This document shows positions 1-7,543 of a stretch of 42,980 nt of DNA, piece after piece. The notes under the pieces are model-generated. The model saw nothing but the letters and a program-made list of their open reading frames with translations. It searched no databases and was not told the origin of the DNA. Position 1 is the stretch's first letter; every line of letters begins with the position of its first letter. This DNA comes from Thermoproteaceae archaeon (GTDB lineage: Archaea; Thermoproteota; Thermoprotei; Thermoproteales; Thermoproteaceae): NCBI GenBank assembly GCA_020833025.1, contig JAJHRB010000003.1:1-42980 (forward strand), read 5' to 3'. A program made the translations under genes and the position numbers.

Positions 1-32
1 GCGGGGGGGGCCCGGGGGGGGGGGGGGGGGGG
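1..32. repeat. G homopolymer-rich window edge
   Basis: The first 32 bases are almost only G, interrupted by one CCC. It looks like an assembly edge or a low-complexity artefact rather than a functional element. Nothing coding is visible before the TATA box near 110. Confidence 0.6.
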
Positions 33-108
33 CGCCGGCTAGGGCGGCCGCGCGCCGCGAGCTCGGCGCAGCCCCCAGGCATGCTCTCGTCGCAGCACGA
101 CACAACGC

Positions 109-118
109 AAATTATATC
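109..118 (+). promoter_or_regulatory. TATA box for the first secreted-protein gene
   Basis: The AT-rich stretch AAATTATATC stands out in GC-rich DNA and lies about 28 nt before the GTG at 142, fitting a leaderless transcript. A run of nine C lies between box and start. Confidence 0.55.
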
Positions 119-141
119 AACCCCCCCCCTCCCGGGCGCCC

Positions 142-732
142 GTGGCCAGGAGGAGCTACAAGCCGCTGGTGGCGCTGACTGCGCTGGCAATAGCCGCGCT
201 GGCTGCGGCATCGCTCACGCTGGTGAACGTGACGTACTGGGTCGTCAACGCGACGCTCCCGCCGGCAATGAAGTACGCCGGCTCTGACGTCAACATTGCC
301 GGGGGCAAGTACGTCAAGGTCAGCTACTACTACGACTCCAGAACCGGCTACAACATCACGAGGATATCCGTCGTGGGCTTCACGGGAGACCCGACGAACT
401 ACACTGACGTGATTCGCGTGTGCAACAAGCGCGATGACGTGAGCGCGTCAGTCTACCTGCGCTGGGTGGGCCAGGTGGGCAGCACGGGCTACGAGACGTA
501 CGTCAGGAGGTTCGTGGTAGGGAATACGAGCGGTACAAACGTTAACACCGGCGTTGGCTTCATCGGCAATACAACGCACCCGTACGCCGGGCCCTACACC
601 GTCGGCCCCGGCGGCTGCCTCACGCTCGGCGTGCACGTATTGATCGACCCGGAGCTGCCGTCCGCAGTCGCCGACGGCAAGCATGTGATAGCAACGTATC
701 AGGTCAACGTGGAGGTGCAGTACTCGCAGTAA
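142..732 (+). CDS. secreted TasA/bundling-pilin-like surface protein
   Basis: The 196-aa product has a basic N-terminus, one hydrophobic segment (about residues 10-30) and then a beta-rich, Asn-Xaa-Ser/Thr-rich ectodomain with no second membrane span, so it is exported. The start of the mature region, VNATLPPAMK, closely matches VNASLPPVSK in the 723-aa protein at 3764. Two cysteines, in VCN and GGC contexts, recur in similar contexts in the 162-aa protein at 5932. Overall pattern and size resemble archaeal TasA/camelysin-like bundling pilins such as AbpA of Pyrobaculum; this is family resemblance by eye. The start is GTG 142, placed by the TATA box. The next gene starts 8 nt after the stop, so the two are probably co-transcribed. 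Confidence 0.65.
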   Translation: MARRSYKPLVALTALAIAALAAASLTLVNVTYWVVNATLPPAMKYAGSDVNIAGGKYVKVSYYYDSRTGYNITRISVVGFTGDPTNYTDVIRVCNKRDDVSASVYLRWVGQVGSTGYETYVRRFVVGNTSGTNVNTGVGFIGNTTHPYAGPYTVGPGGCLTLGVHVLIDPELPSAVADGKHVIATYQVNVEVQYSQ

Positions 733-739
733 GCGCGCA

Positions 740-2002
740 GTGAGGAGCCGGGACAAAGCCCTGCCCCTTTTTTCCGCCGCGGCCCGCCTCAAGAGGGCCC
801 TCCTCCTCTTCCTCCCCGCGCTGGTCTTCGTAATTGCCCTCACGGCGCCTGGGGGCGAGCACGCCTTCAGGGCGGGCCCCCTCGCTGAGGTGTCCGCCGG
901 CCAGGTCCCCCAGTACGTCCACGCGGCAAACAAGACGCTGCACCTCTACAGCTCTCCCTACGCATCCTGGCGGTACCCCGGCGCCGTGGTGGTCAGGCTG
1001 TTCTACCCGACCTCGCTCCTCGCCTCCTCCACGTGCGGCGCGGTGGCAGCGTCCTCCGTCGGCGGGCGGCCAGGAGCCTACCCCGTGGACGTCACGATCC
1101 CGCCTGGATTTCAGGGAGACTGCTGGGTGAACTTCACGCACCCCTCGGGCTGGCGCGACGCCGTGCTCCTCAGGGTCAGGCTGATAGACTGGTACCCGGG
1201 CGCCGGGGAGCGCGCAGTCATTGTGCTGAACGGCACTGGCTGGCAGTTCGTCCAGGTCGGGCATGACGGCACGCTGTACGTCTGGGAGCGGCCCGCGGCA
1301 AGGTCGCCCGTGGCCGGCTGCGTCTTTGTGTTCAACGGGTCGGTCCTTCTGGCCGAGGCCCAGCCCTACAGTGAGGTCGTGCCCGGCGTGATGCCGCCCG
1401 TGACGGCGCCCTCGGGCGCGGGCGCCGTCCGCTACGGCGCGTTCTTGAGCCTCGCCGGCGCCTCCACGCTCTACATATACCGGGCGCCCTGCGCCGTGCT
1501 GGGGAGGCTCAACGTGTCCGGGCCGCCGCCGCTCGCGGCCGAGATAGGCGCGCTCATACCCACGCCCGCGGGCCCGGTCTTCGACGCGCCCCGCGTCGAG
1601 AAGTCTGTGGTGTACAGGTCCGAGCTCAGGGTGATAAACTACAGCGAGGCTGCCGCAAGGACTTACAGGCTGTACGCGTACACGTACAGCACGCCGGTGG
1701 GCCTCTGGGGCGCAGTTCTCCGGCACCACTTCACCCTGACTGCGCTCCTCACGACGAGAGTCTCTCTCTTCAGGCCCGGCGGGGAGCCGGAGAGGGCCGG
1801 CGACGCGTGGGTGTACCACGCTGGGAACGTGAGCTACTGGGTCTACGGGCCGCGGCCCCACTACGTCTGCGAGCCGCCGTGCGGCGTGCCAGCCGGCTGG
1901 CAGGACCCTGTGTACGTTGTGGCAGATCCCACCGGCCAGTGGCGCGGCTGGCCCCAGATACTCGCAATAAGGGGGGAGGTGCTAAAGCCATGGAGGCCGT
2001 AG
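740..2002 (+). CDS. secreted protein of unknown function
   Basis: I do not recognise the family of this 420-aa protein. After a short basic N-terminus there is a hydrophobic segment (about residues 19-38, LLLFLPALVFVIAL), then a long beta-type ectodomain rich in Tyr, Gly, Pro and Val with several cysteines, including a CEPPC cluster near the C-terminus. There is no C-terminal membrane span, so it is either secreted or held by the N-terminal segment. The start is GTG 740, 8 nt after the stop of the pilin-like gene, with no TATA box of its own, so both form an operon. It may be an adhesin, a pilus-associated protein or an S-layer partner. The large minus-strand ORF across it (704-1861) is a shadow with Arg/Pro/His-rich composition. 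Confidence 0.6.
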   Translation: MRSRDKALPLFSAAARLKRALLLFLPALVFVIALTAPGGEHAFRAGPLAEVSAGQVPQYVHAANKTLHLYSSPYASWRYPGAVVVRLFYPTSLLASSTCGAVAASSVGGRPGAYPVDVTIPPGFQGDCWVNFTHPSGWRDAVLLRVRLIDWYPGAGERAVIVLNGTGWQFVQVGHDGTLYVWERPAARSPVAGCVFVFNGSVLLAEAQPYSEVVPGVMPPVTAPSGAGAVRYGAFLSLAGASTLYIYRAPCAVLGRLNVSGPPPLAAEIGALIPTPAGPVFDAPRVEKSVVYRSELRVINYSEAAARTYRLYAYTYSTPVGLWGAVLRHHFTLTALLTTRVSLFRPGGEPERAGDAWVYHAGNVSYWVYGPRPHYVCEPPCGVPAGWQDPVYVVADPTGQWRGWPQILAIRGEVLKPWRP

Positions 2003-2009
2003 CGCTACG

Positions 2010-2019
2010 CAACTTTAAC
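2010..2019 (+). promoter_or_regulatory. TATA box for the wHTH-mntA-hepT cassette
   Basis: AACTTTAACC lies about 27 nt upstream of GTG 2041, the first codon of a small wHTH-like ORF whose stop codon overlaps the mntA start. No comparable box lies directly before mntA itself. Confidence 0.45.
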
Positions 2020-2040
2020 CAGACGCGCATTGCACGCACG

Positions 2041-2235
2041 GTGAGGCCGAAGACCGCCAGCGCTGGGAACGGCCCCGTCAGATCTGCAATCCTCAGCGCT
2101 GGGAGAGAGGTCCCCTCACCATGGCATATCGTGAGGGCTCTCGGCCCTTGCGGCGCCGTCCAGCGGCGCCTCCACGTAGTCGAGCGGGAGGGCTTGGCGT
2201 TGTCCGTTCACGGGGGCGCGGGCTGTTGCGTATGA
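2041..2235 (+). CDS. small wHTH-like protein at the head of mntA-hepT (possibly degenerate)
   Basis: This 64-aa ORF is hidden inside a longer track ORF (1807-2235). With GTG 2041 as start it sits at leaderless distance from a TATA box, and its TGA overlaps the mntA ATG as ATGA. The stretch from PVRSAIL through IVRALG to GAVQRRLHVVEREG aligns with the winged-helix domain of the membrane regulator at 3102 (PVRREIF, IARALG, GSVQWHLFVLEREG). That indicates a helix-turn-helix with the start of a wing. It is about four residues shorter before the recognition helix and lacks the end of the wing, so it may be a minimal autoregulator or a truncated remnant that still carries the promoter. The translational coupling favours a role in control of the toxin-antitoxin operon. 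Confidence 0.45.
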   Translation: MRPKTASAGNGPVRSAILSAGREVPSPWHIVRALGPCGAVQRRLHVVEREGLALSVHGGAGCCV

Positions 2236-2651
2236 TCGTCGAGGAGCTGAGGAGGGTTGCGGAGAGGTACGACTGCATTCTATTCGCCACGCTCTTCGGC
2301 TCTGCCGCCGCCGGGAGACGCCACAGACACAGCGACGTAGACGTGGCGGTTTACCTGCGGGAGGGATGCGACCCGCTAGACTTCATCGCCTCCTTCTCCG
2401 CCGACGTGGCCGAGGCGCTGGGAGTGGACGACGTAGACGTCTTGATACTCAACGGGGATCTGCCCTACGAGCTTAGATACAGGGCGCTGACGGGCCGGCT
2501 GATATACGCGCGGGACAGGGAGCGGTATGTGGAGGAGGTTGTAAAGGCCGCCTCGCTCTGGGCGGACTTCCGGATCGCGCTTGAGAAGACTCGCGCGAGA
2601 GAGAAGTTTGCCGAGAGGCTATGGGCAAGATCGAGAGGCTCGCCGCACTAG
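2232..2651 (+). CDS. mntA: MntA-type minimal nucleotidyltransferase antitoxin
   Basis: The 139-aa protein is the antitoxin half of a HepT-MntA module. In characterised systems MntA adds AMP to a tyrosine of the HEPN ribonuclease HepT and blocks it; that is established for the family, not shown here. The catalytic signature GS-X10-DXD is intact (G23-S24, then D35-V-D37 in HSDVDVAV). The track ORF starts at 2121, but its first 37 residues are Arg/Pro-rich and overlap the wHTH ORF, so ATG 2232 is chosen. It overlaps the upstream stop by ATGA and overlaps hepT by 31 bp. A decayed paralogue lies at 6682 and a further NTase remnant at 24562. Confidence 0.85.
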   Translation: MIVEELRRVAERYDCILFATLFGSAAAGRRHRHSDVDVAVYLREGCDPLDFIASFSADVAEALGVDDVDVLILNGDLPYELRYRALTGRLIYARDRERYVEEVVKAASLWADFRIALEKTRAREKFAERLWARSRGSPH

Positions 2652-3052
2652 TCGCGAAGAACCTAGAGGCGCTCGACCGGCTCGTGGAGGCCCACGGAGC
2701 GAGAGGCGTCGTGGAGGACTACGTGCTGCTAAACGCAGCGTTGCACCTACTGCAGACTTCAATACAGGCAGTGATAGATGCCGGCATGCACCTACTGGCC
2801 GAGCTGGGCGCGGAGCCGCCGAGCAGATACACGGACGTGCCCAGAAGACTAAAGGAGCTGGGAGTTCTCGCGGAGAAGGACGCAGAGGGGCTCCGCCGCG
2901 TTATCGGCTTTAGAAACGTCGTGGTGCACGGCTACGAAGACCTCAACATTGAGCTAGTCAGAAGAGTTCTGGACGATCGTTTATACCGCGACCTTCAGAA
3001 ATACATGGCCGCTATATACAGCTACGCGCTTGAGAGGGGGATCGACCCCTGA
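2621..3052 (+). CDS. hepT: HepT-type HEPN ribonuclease toxin
   Basis: The 143-aa, largely helical protein carries the HEPN signature RNVVVHGY (R98, H103, Y105), the RX4HXY motif of HepT/DUF86 toxins. His and Arg form the RNase active site and Tyr is the AMPylation site in studied homologues. Start ATG 2621 lies inside mntA, a 31-bp overlap that ties the two together translationally. The order antitoxin then toxin, with a small wHTH ORF in front, makes a compact three-gene cassette. All key residues are intact, unlike the copy at 6927, where this His has become Asn. It is expected to be cytoplasmic and to act on RNA, possibly tRNA; the target cannot be read from sequence. Confidence 0.85.
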   Translation: MGKIERLAALVAKNLEALDRLVEAHGARGVVEDYVLLNAALHLLQTSIQAVIDAGMHLLAELGAEPPSRYTDVPRRLKELGVLAEKDAEGLRRVIGFRNVVVHGYEDLNIELVRRVLDDRLYRDLQKYMAAIYSYALERGIDP

Positions 3053-3064
3053 GCCGCCGCAACG

Positions 3065-3078
3065 TTAAGTATAAAATA
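3065..3078 (+). promoter_or_regulatory. TATA box for the surface-protein operon
   Basis: TTAAGTATAAAATA lies about 30 nt upstream of GTG 3102, in the short gap after hepT. It should drive the three overlapping genes 3102-6420. Confidence 0.65.
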
Positions 3079-3101
3079 TCAGGCAGCGCTTCAGTTCTTC
3101 C

Positions 3102-3767
3102 GTGAACGTCACCGTGCTTATTATTCTTGCGCCTCTGGCTGCCTGGCTGCTCCCGGTGTACGTGCCGCCCAACTCCACGGCGCATGTCACGGCGCACTTG
3201 CCGCCCGGCCTCTGCAACGCCACAGGGACCTTCGCCGTGGAGAGACCCATCGCGATCGCCTGCATCAACCCGTCGACTCAGCCGGCGCTGCTCAGCGGCA
3301 GCGTGGCCGTGGAGTACCCGCGGCCTCCCCCGCCAGAGGCGCCTAAAGCCCCCCGAGACTCCATCCTTGCAGTCGCGCTCGGCGTCGCCGCTGCGGCCGG
3401 CCTCAGCCACCTGCTCGGCAACAGGAGAGAGCTCCTGGCGGCGCTGCCGGCCCTCGCCGCGGCGAGAGTAAAGAGGGCGCTCGGCCTCGAGCACCCCGTC
3501 AGGAGGGAGATTTTCAAGCTGATTGAGAGGGCCGGCGCGATGACGCCCTCCCAGATAGCTAGGGCGCTGGGCAAGAGCTTGGGGTCCGTGCAGTGGCACC
3601 TGTTCGTCTTGGAACGCGAGGGGAGAGTGAGGTCCGTGAGGGTGGGCCCCTTCACGTACTACTTCATAGACCCGAGTGCTGCCGCGGAGGTCATCCTGTC
3701 GTCCGTCGACCCGGCACTGCTGAGCCCCGAGGACAGGGAGAAGCTTGAGCTCATGGCCTCGCAATGA
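3102..3767 (+). CDS. membrane-tethered winged-helix transcription regulator
   Basis: The 221-aa protein joins an N-terminal hydrophobic segment (about 1-18), a small extracytoplasmic part with Asn-Ser-Thr sites and two cysteines (about 19-85), a second hydrophobic segment (about 88-106, AVALGVAAAAGLS) and a cytoplasmic winged-helix domain (about 120-190). The latter has TPSQIARALG followed by GSVQWHLFVLEREG, typical of archaeal ArsR/MarR-like wHTH domains. This is the layout of a one-component membrane sensor. Start is GTG 3102, leaderless behind its TATA box. The stop overlaps the next start as ATGA, so the regulator is translationally coupled to the secreted proteins it probably controls. 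The signal it detects is unknown. Confidence 0.75.
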   Translation: MNVTVLIILAPLAAWLLPVYVPPNSTAHVTAHLPPGLCNATGTFAVERPIAIACINPSTQPALLSGSVAVEYPRPPPPEAPKAPRDSILAVALGVAAAAGLSHLLGNRRELLAALPALAAARVKRALGLEHPVRREIFKLIERAGAMTPSQIARALGKSLGSVQWHLFVLEREGRVRSVRVGPFTYYFIDPSAAAEVILSSVDPALLSPEDREKLELMASQ

Positions 3768-5935
3768 GCCGCGCGGCCGCCGCGCTGCTGCTTTTAGGGG
3801 CCGTCGCCCTCCTCGCCTCCCTGGCATTCCTCAACGTGGCGCAGACCGCGGTCAACGCATCGCTGCCGCCCGTCTCCAAGCGCCTCAACGCCTCTCTGGC
3901 GCCCCTCGCAGGCGCCTGGTGGGACGCCGCCGACGGCTACAACGTGACTCACTACAGCATGAAGTTCGTGCCTGGCTGGCCCGAGCTGTACACTGTCGGA
4001 ATGTTCGCTCCCACGCGCGCGGGCTGGGAGGCGAGGCTTGAGAAGCTGGCCCAAGTAGGCACGGCCACATACGCCATAGCTCTAGGCGGCGTGACGCAGA
4101 TAACAGAAAGCCAGGGCGCCGGGCCTTACGTGGCCATCGGCCAGAACACGCCGCTGGACTGGTACATTTACGGCAGTCAGCGCCTCTCCGTCCTAGCCTA
4201 TGCATGGTTCCGGCAGGGAGGCATCACCGCAATCCAGCTCATGAACTTCACGGCGGAGCCCATGGCCAGGCTCTACAGCCAGACCTTCTCCTGTCCCCCC
4301 TCCACACATGCAGACGGCTTCTCGGACTACTGCACGACGTACGCCACGGGCTTCCCGGACGCGTCTTTGCTTAAGTTCTACACTTGGAGCGCTGCAGGCG
4401 GAAGCGAGGCTTACCTGGACGAGTCTTTCGGCAACCCGAAGCCCTCGGTCTACACCGAGGGGAAGAACGGCTACGGCGCGGCGTTTGTGAACCTCACGCG
4501 GTGGATTGGCGGCCTCCCGGCTACGGGAAACCTCACGGTCCAGTACTACCTCCAGGCGGCAATAACCGGCGGGGACTACTTGCAGCTCAACTTCTTCGTG
4601 GACACGGACGGGGACGGTAGGCCGGACGTGGAGGTCGTCTACTACATGTCTGTTAGAGGGAGGGAGCCGGCCTGCCTCTCCTCTGCGATATACGGCTACT
4701 CCATCACCTGCATCTCGATGTTGTACTCCTCTCAAAGTCCCCCCATTAAGACGTGGCTCGACTGGACCGTCACCAAGATCTACGACTACGGCACTGTGGT
4801 GGGCCTTGCCCTCGTCACGTACTCGCCGAACGGCGACACGAAGAGCTGGTGGGATAACTTGAGGGCCGTCAAGTGCATGCTGCCCCCCGCCGTGTCGACG
4901 TACGTCAGAGGGTGGCAGTACACGCAGGTGTACATCAGCCCCAGCACAAGCCCCACCTCTCCGCCCTCTCTCGCCACGGAGGTGGACGCCTACGGCAGCA
5001 CCGGGAGTGTGTATGCAGACTGGGGCGCCGCCGTTGCCAGGTACAGCCTGCCGCAGCCCGTCCCGGCCTACAGCACCACGGTGTCTGTGCAAGGCAGATA
5101 CGTGAGGGATTCGGCGGATGTGCAGAACAACGTCGCCTACGTCTCAATCGGCGTGGATACTGACGGCGACGGGATTGTGGACAGGGAGTACATTGTCTAC
5201 CGGCACGACGTGGCCGCTGGCCAGACAGGCGTAATCGTGTCTGCCTTCTTCGCAGACTCCAGCGGCAGCCCCCTGGTGGTCTGCACAGTAGACAGCAGCG
5301 GCGCCTGCACGCCCGGCGACTCCAGGTTTGCCGTCATCAACGCGGGCGCCATGGCCACGGGCAATAACTATCTGTGGAGCTACACGCTGTACGAGCGGGG
5401 CGCCGTAATTGCGGTCGCGCTTGCCGCGGCGGACGCCTCGGGCCGCGCAGACGGCACCGCCGACGACTTCTGGATCTACTGGGACGACCTGACAGTGCAG
5501 TACAGCGCGTGTCCCCCGCCGGGCGGCTGGGGCGCGAGCGGTAAGTACGTCTGGCAGAGCTACGGCTACCTGCTGGTCTCCGGCTCGGCAGCTGCGTATA
5601 GGACGCTGGTCGCAAATGCCCTGACATACGTTGCTAACTTCTCCGGCTTGGGGACATATGCAGTCTTTGACTCCTCGCTCAGCCCGATATTCGGCGTCTC
5701 AGTGAACGGCTCCTCCTTTACCGCGCTTTGTGGCCCCTCCTCTGTCCCGCTCGGCTCCCTGCCCTCGGCGGTGTGGGTGGAGCTCAGGCCGCTGAATGGT
5801 CTCGGCGATGTCATAATCAGGGACCAGTACGGCAGCGTGCTGGCGAGACACGGCTGCCGGTACGCAGCCGCTCCGCAGTACGTGGGGTTCAGGGGCGGGC
5901 TGCTGAGAGTATATAACATCACGGCGCTGGGATGA
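3764..5935 (+). CDS. large secreted adhesin-like protein with two DTDGDG domains
   Basis: The 723-aa product has an N-terminal hydrophobic segment (about 5-22) followed by VNASLPPVSK, nearly the same junction as in the pilin-like protein at 142. The ectodomain contains two related modules, each with a Ca-binding-like DTDGDG loop (near residues 281 and 464) and each ending in a WW/WIYW-type strand followed by Cys-Pro-Pro. A third C-terminal module has paired cysteines. There is no C-terminal membrane anchor. The DXDXDG loops suggest calcium-stabilised beta domains of adhesin or lectin type, though no catalytic motif was recognised. It overlaps its neighbours by ATGA on both sides, so the three genes form one tight operon. 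It could be a pilus tip or matrix protein. Confidence 0.7.
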   Translation: MSRAAAALLLLGAVALLASLAFLNVAQTAVNASLPPVSKRLNASLAPLAGAWWDAADGYNVTHYSMKFVPGWPELYTVGMFAPTRAGWEARLEKLAQVGTATYAIALGGVTQITESQGAGPYVAIGQNTPLDWYIYGSQRLSVLAYAWFRQGGITAIQLMNFTAEPMARLYSQTFSCPPSTHADGFSDYCTTYATGFPDASLLKFYTWSAAGGSEAYLDESFGNPKPSVYTEGKNGYGAAFVNLTRWIGGLPATGNLTVQYYLQAAITGGDYLQLNFFVDTDGDGRPDVEVVYYMSVRGREPACLSSAIYGYSITCISMLYSSQSPPIKTWLDWTVTKIYDYGTVVGLALVTYSPNGDTKSWWDNLRAVKCMLPPAVSTYVRGWQYTQVYISPSTSPTSPPSLATEVDAYGSTGSVYADWGAAVARYSLPQPVPAYSTTVSVQGRYVRDSADVQNNVAYVSIGVDTDGDGIVDREYIVYRHDVAAGQTGVIVSAFFADSSGSPLVVCTVDSSGACTPGDSRFAVINAGAMATGNNYLWSYTLYERGAVIAVALAAADASGRADGTADDFWIYWDDLTVQYSACPPPGGWGASGKYVWQSYGYLLVSGSAAAYRTLVANALTYVANFSGLGTYAVFDSSLSPIFGVSVNGSSFTALCGPSSVPLGSLPSAVWVELRPLNGLGDVIIRDQYGSVLARHGCRYAAAPQYVGFRGGLLRVYNITALG

Positions 5936-6420
5936 GCGAGGCCAGGCGCGGGGCGGGGGGAAGAAGGCGCGCGGCCGCGCTGGCCGTCCTCGGCGCCGCG
6001 GTAATAGTTGCGCTCCTGTTGAGCACGGCACGCGCGCCGGCTGCCGCGTCGCTCCCGCCCGCGGCGCCTGAAGGGACAGGGGCCGCCGTCCTGGTCGGGC
6101 TCAACGGCACCCAGACCTTCCGCCTGTGGGCCCCGCCTGGCCACGCCGCGCTCTGGGACGTGCTCTTCTGCAACGCGGCCGGCGCTAACGTGACAGTCGC
6201 GGTCAGGCCCCTGAGCGCGCCCCGGGAGGTCAGGCAGTTTCTATTCCATGTCGGCGACGCCTCGTTCGGCTGGGACGGCAGGAGCGCGAGAGAGTGGCAC
6301 GCCGCGCTGGCGCCTGGAGAGTGCGCCCGCGGCGCGCTGGAGGTTCTCGTCGACGGCCGCGCCCCCGCCAATACGGTGTACGTCGTGGCCGTCGAGGTGG
6401 TAGCATGGGTCTCGGGGTGA
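5932..6420 (+). CDS. small secreted pilin-like protein, paralogue of the 142 gene
   Basis: The 162-aa protein has a basic N-terminus, a hydrophobic segment (about 16-34) and an ASLPP junction, then a compact beta-type domain. FCNAAGANVTVAV and PGECARGALEV parallel VCNKRDDVSASV and PGGCLTLGVHV in the 196-aa protein at 142, including both cysteines and a final run of alternating Val residues. I infer the two are distant paralogues of the TasA/camelysin-like class. The start ATG overlaps the previous stop by ATGA. It is the last gene of the operon; downstream DNA is the decayed toxin-antitoxin copy. Confidence 0.65.
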   Translation: MSEARRGAGGRRRAAALAVLGAAVIVALLLSTARAPAAASLPPAAPEGTGAAVLVGLNGTQTFRLWAPPGHAALWDVLFCNAAGANVTVAVRPLSAPREVRQFLFHVGDASFGWDGRSAREWHAALAPGECARGALEVLVDGRAPANTVYVVAVEVVAWVSG

Positions 6421-6681
6421 CGCGTTAAGGATATTCGCGGCGCGATCCTGCCGGCGCCATAGTGGAGAGGCTGAAGGCTGCGGGCTTGGTGCCTGAATAC
6501 CCCTGGACGGCACTGCGCGCGGTAGCTGCAGACGGGGCGGGAGGCGCCGGCCGCGCGCCCAGACGGGAATCCCCGTCGCGCCACAGCAGGGGCCCGTGCG
6601 GCGCAGGCGATCCAGCGCCTGGCCCAGGCCCGCAGGCGGGAGCGCCCACGGCCGCCGACAGTTACTGCCGGCGGGGAAACG
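6421..6681. other. degenerate spacer upstream of the decayed toxin-antitoxin copy
   Basis: No convincing gene. A weak TATA-like GTTAAGGAT sits near 6424. The part around 6590-6650 (GGCCCGTGCGGCGC...CAGCGCCTGG) loosely resembles the DNA of the small wHTH ORF before the intact mntA, so it may be the decayed counterpart of that ORF. The track ORFs 6462-6710 and 6596-6811 show no protein-like composition. Confidence 0.35.
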
Positions 6682-6926
6682 CGCGTCGCGGAGAGGCACG
6701 GCTGCGTTGAGTTCGCCACGCTCTTCGGCTCCGCGGCGACAAGCCGGCGGCACGCTCACAGCGACGACCTGCCCTACGAGTTCAGGTACAGGGCGCTGGC
6801 CGGCCGCATGATTTACGCGCGGGACAGGGAGCGGCACGTGGAGGGAGTTGTGAGGGCTGCACCCCCTGGGCCGACCTGCAGATAGCGCTCTGGAAGACGC
6901 GCGAGGGAGAAGTTCGCCGAGAGGCT
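6682..6926 (+). pseudogene. decayed mntA paralogue
   Basis: Reading from 6682 gives RVAERHGCVEFATLFGSAAT and then DDLPYEFRYRALAGR, closely matching the intact MntA at 2232. About 45 residues are missing between HSD and DLPYE, which removes the catalytic DXD. A one-base loss near 6860 leads to a premature TAG at 6883-6885; in the other frame the match continues to the hepT start region. Motif loss, internal deletion and frameshift together show a dead gene. It stands in the same orientation and gene order as the intact pair, so it is a duplicated cassette on the far side of the adhesin operon. Confidence 0.8.
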
Positions 6927-7323
6927 GTGGGCAAGGTCGAGAGACTCGTCGCGCTAGTTGCGAAGAACACGGGGCGAGAAAGGTCGTGGAGGGCTGTGTG
7001 CTGCTAAACGCAGCGCTGCACCTCTTGCAGACATCAATACAGGCGGTGATGGACGCTGCCATACACCTCGCCGCAGGGCCGGGCAGGTACAGCGGCGTGC
7101 CGAGGGCGCTGAGAGAACTGGGAGTCCTGCGGGAGGAGGACGCCGGGGGCTCCGCCGCGCCGTAGGCTTTAGGAACGCCGCCGTTAACGGCTACGCAGAT
7201 TTCAACATGGAACTCGTCGAGAGGATCTCTAGCGCCTGTCTCTGCCGCGACCTCCTGCGGTACGCCTCGGCGATTTACAGCGGCGCGCTAGAGGTGACTC
7301 CCGCGCGGCCTCTAGCCATCTAA
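6927..7323 (+). pseudogene. decayed hepT paralogue with active-site His to Asn change
   Basis: From GTG 6927 the sequence MGKVERLVALVAKN matches the HepT N-terminus, followed by a deletion of roughly 30 bp that shifts the frame. VLLNAALHLLQTSIQAVMDA then continues the match, and another single-base loss near 7150 again shifts frame before GFRNAAVNGY. Here the HEPN signature RNVVVHGY has become RNAAVNGY, so even a repaired frame would lack the catalytic His. The track ORF 6958-7323 covers only the tail in frame. Together with the mntA remnant this is a dead second toxin-antitoxin cassette. Confidence 0.8.
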
Positions 7324-7370
7324 AACGTCTGGCTGGGCCGGGCGTGTGAGATATTGTCGAGCCCACCGTG

Positions 7371-7538
7371 ATGGTGTTGGAGCTTCACAGGTACCAGCGC
7401 AACGGGCCTGACTCCGAGGGCTTTTTCTCTGGAATTCCTGACGACAGACCGGCTGCAGTGCTTGTGTGCACGCCCGCGGGAAGGATTGTTAGCTGCGAGG
7501 ACATCTACAAGAGGGTCTGCGGCCCCTCGCGCAGCTAA
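7371..7538 (+). CDS. small hypothetical protein (55 aa)
   Basis: This ORF is missing from the track. ATG 7371 (or GTG 7368) begins a 55-aa reading frame with balanced composition: LELHRYQRNGPDSEGFF, VLVCTPAGRIVSCEDIYKRV. It looks protein-like, soluble, with two cysteines, and it ends at TAA 7536-7538 just before the convergent gene at 7544. I recognise no family. No strong TATA box precedes it; GAGATATTG near 7348 is weak and about 20 nt upstream. Noncoding origin is possible. Confidence 0.45.
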   Translation: MVLELHRYQRNGPDSEGFFSGIPDDRPAAVLVCTPAGRIVSCEDIYKRVCGPSRS

Positions 7539-7543
7539 CGCCG

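Noticed and set aside
1-60. G/C-rich edge as a possible structured RNA or replication origin
   Set aside because: Almost pure G with no pairing partner; more likely an assembly edge.
704-1861. 385-aa minus-strand ORF
   Set aside because: It is antisense to the secreted protein at 740 and its product is Arg/Pro/His/Gly-rich with no motif; a shadow ORF from the high GC content.
4193-5092. 299-aa minus-strand ORF
   Set aside because: It lies entirely antisense to the adhesin-like gene and shows only His/Arg/Val-rich shadow sequence.
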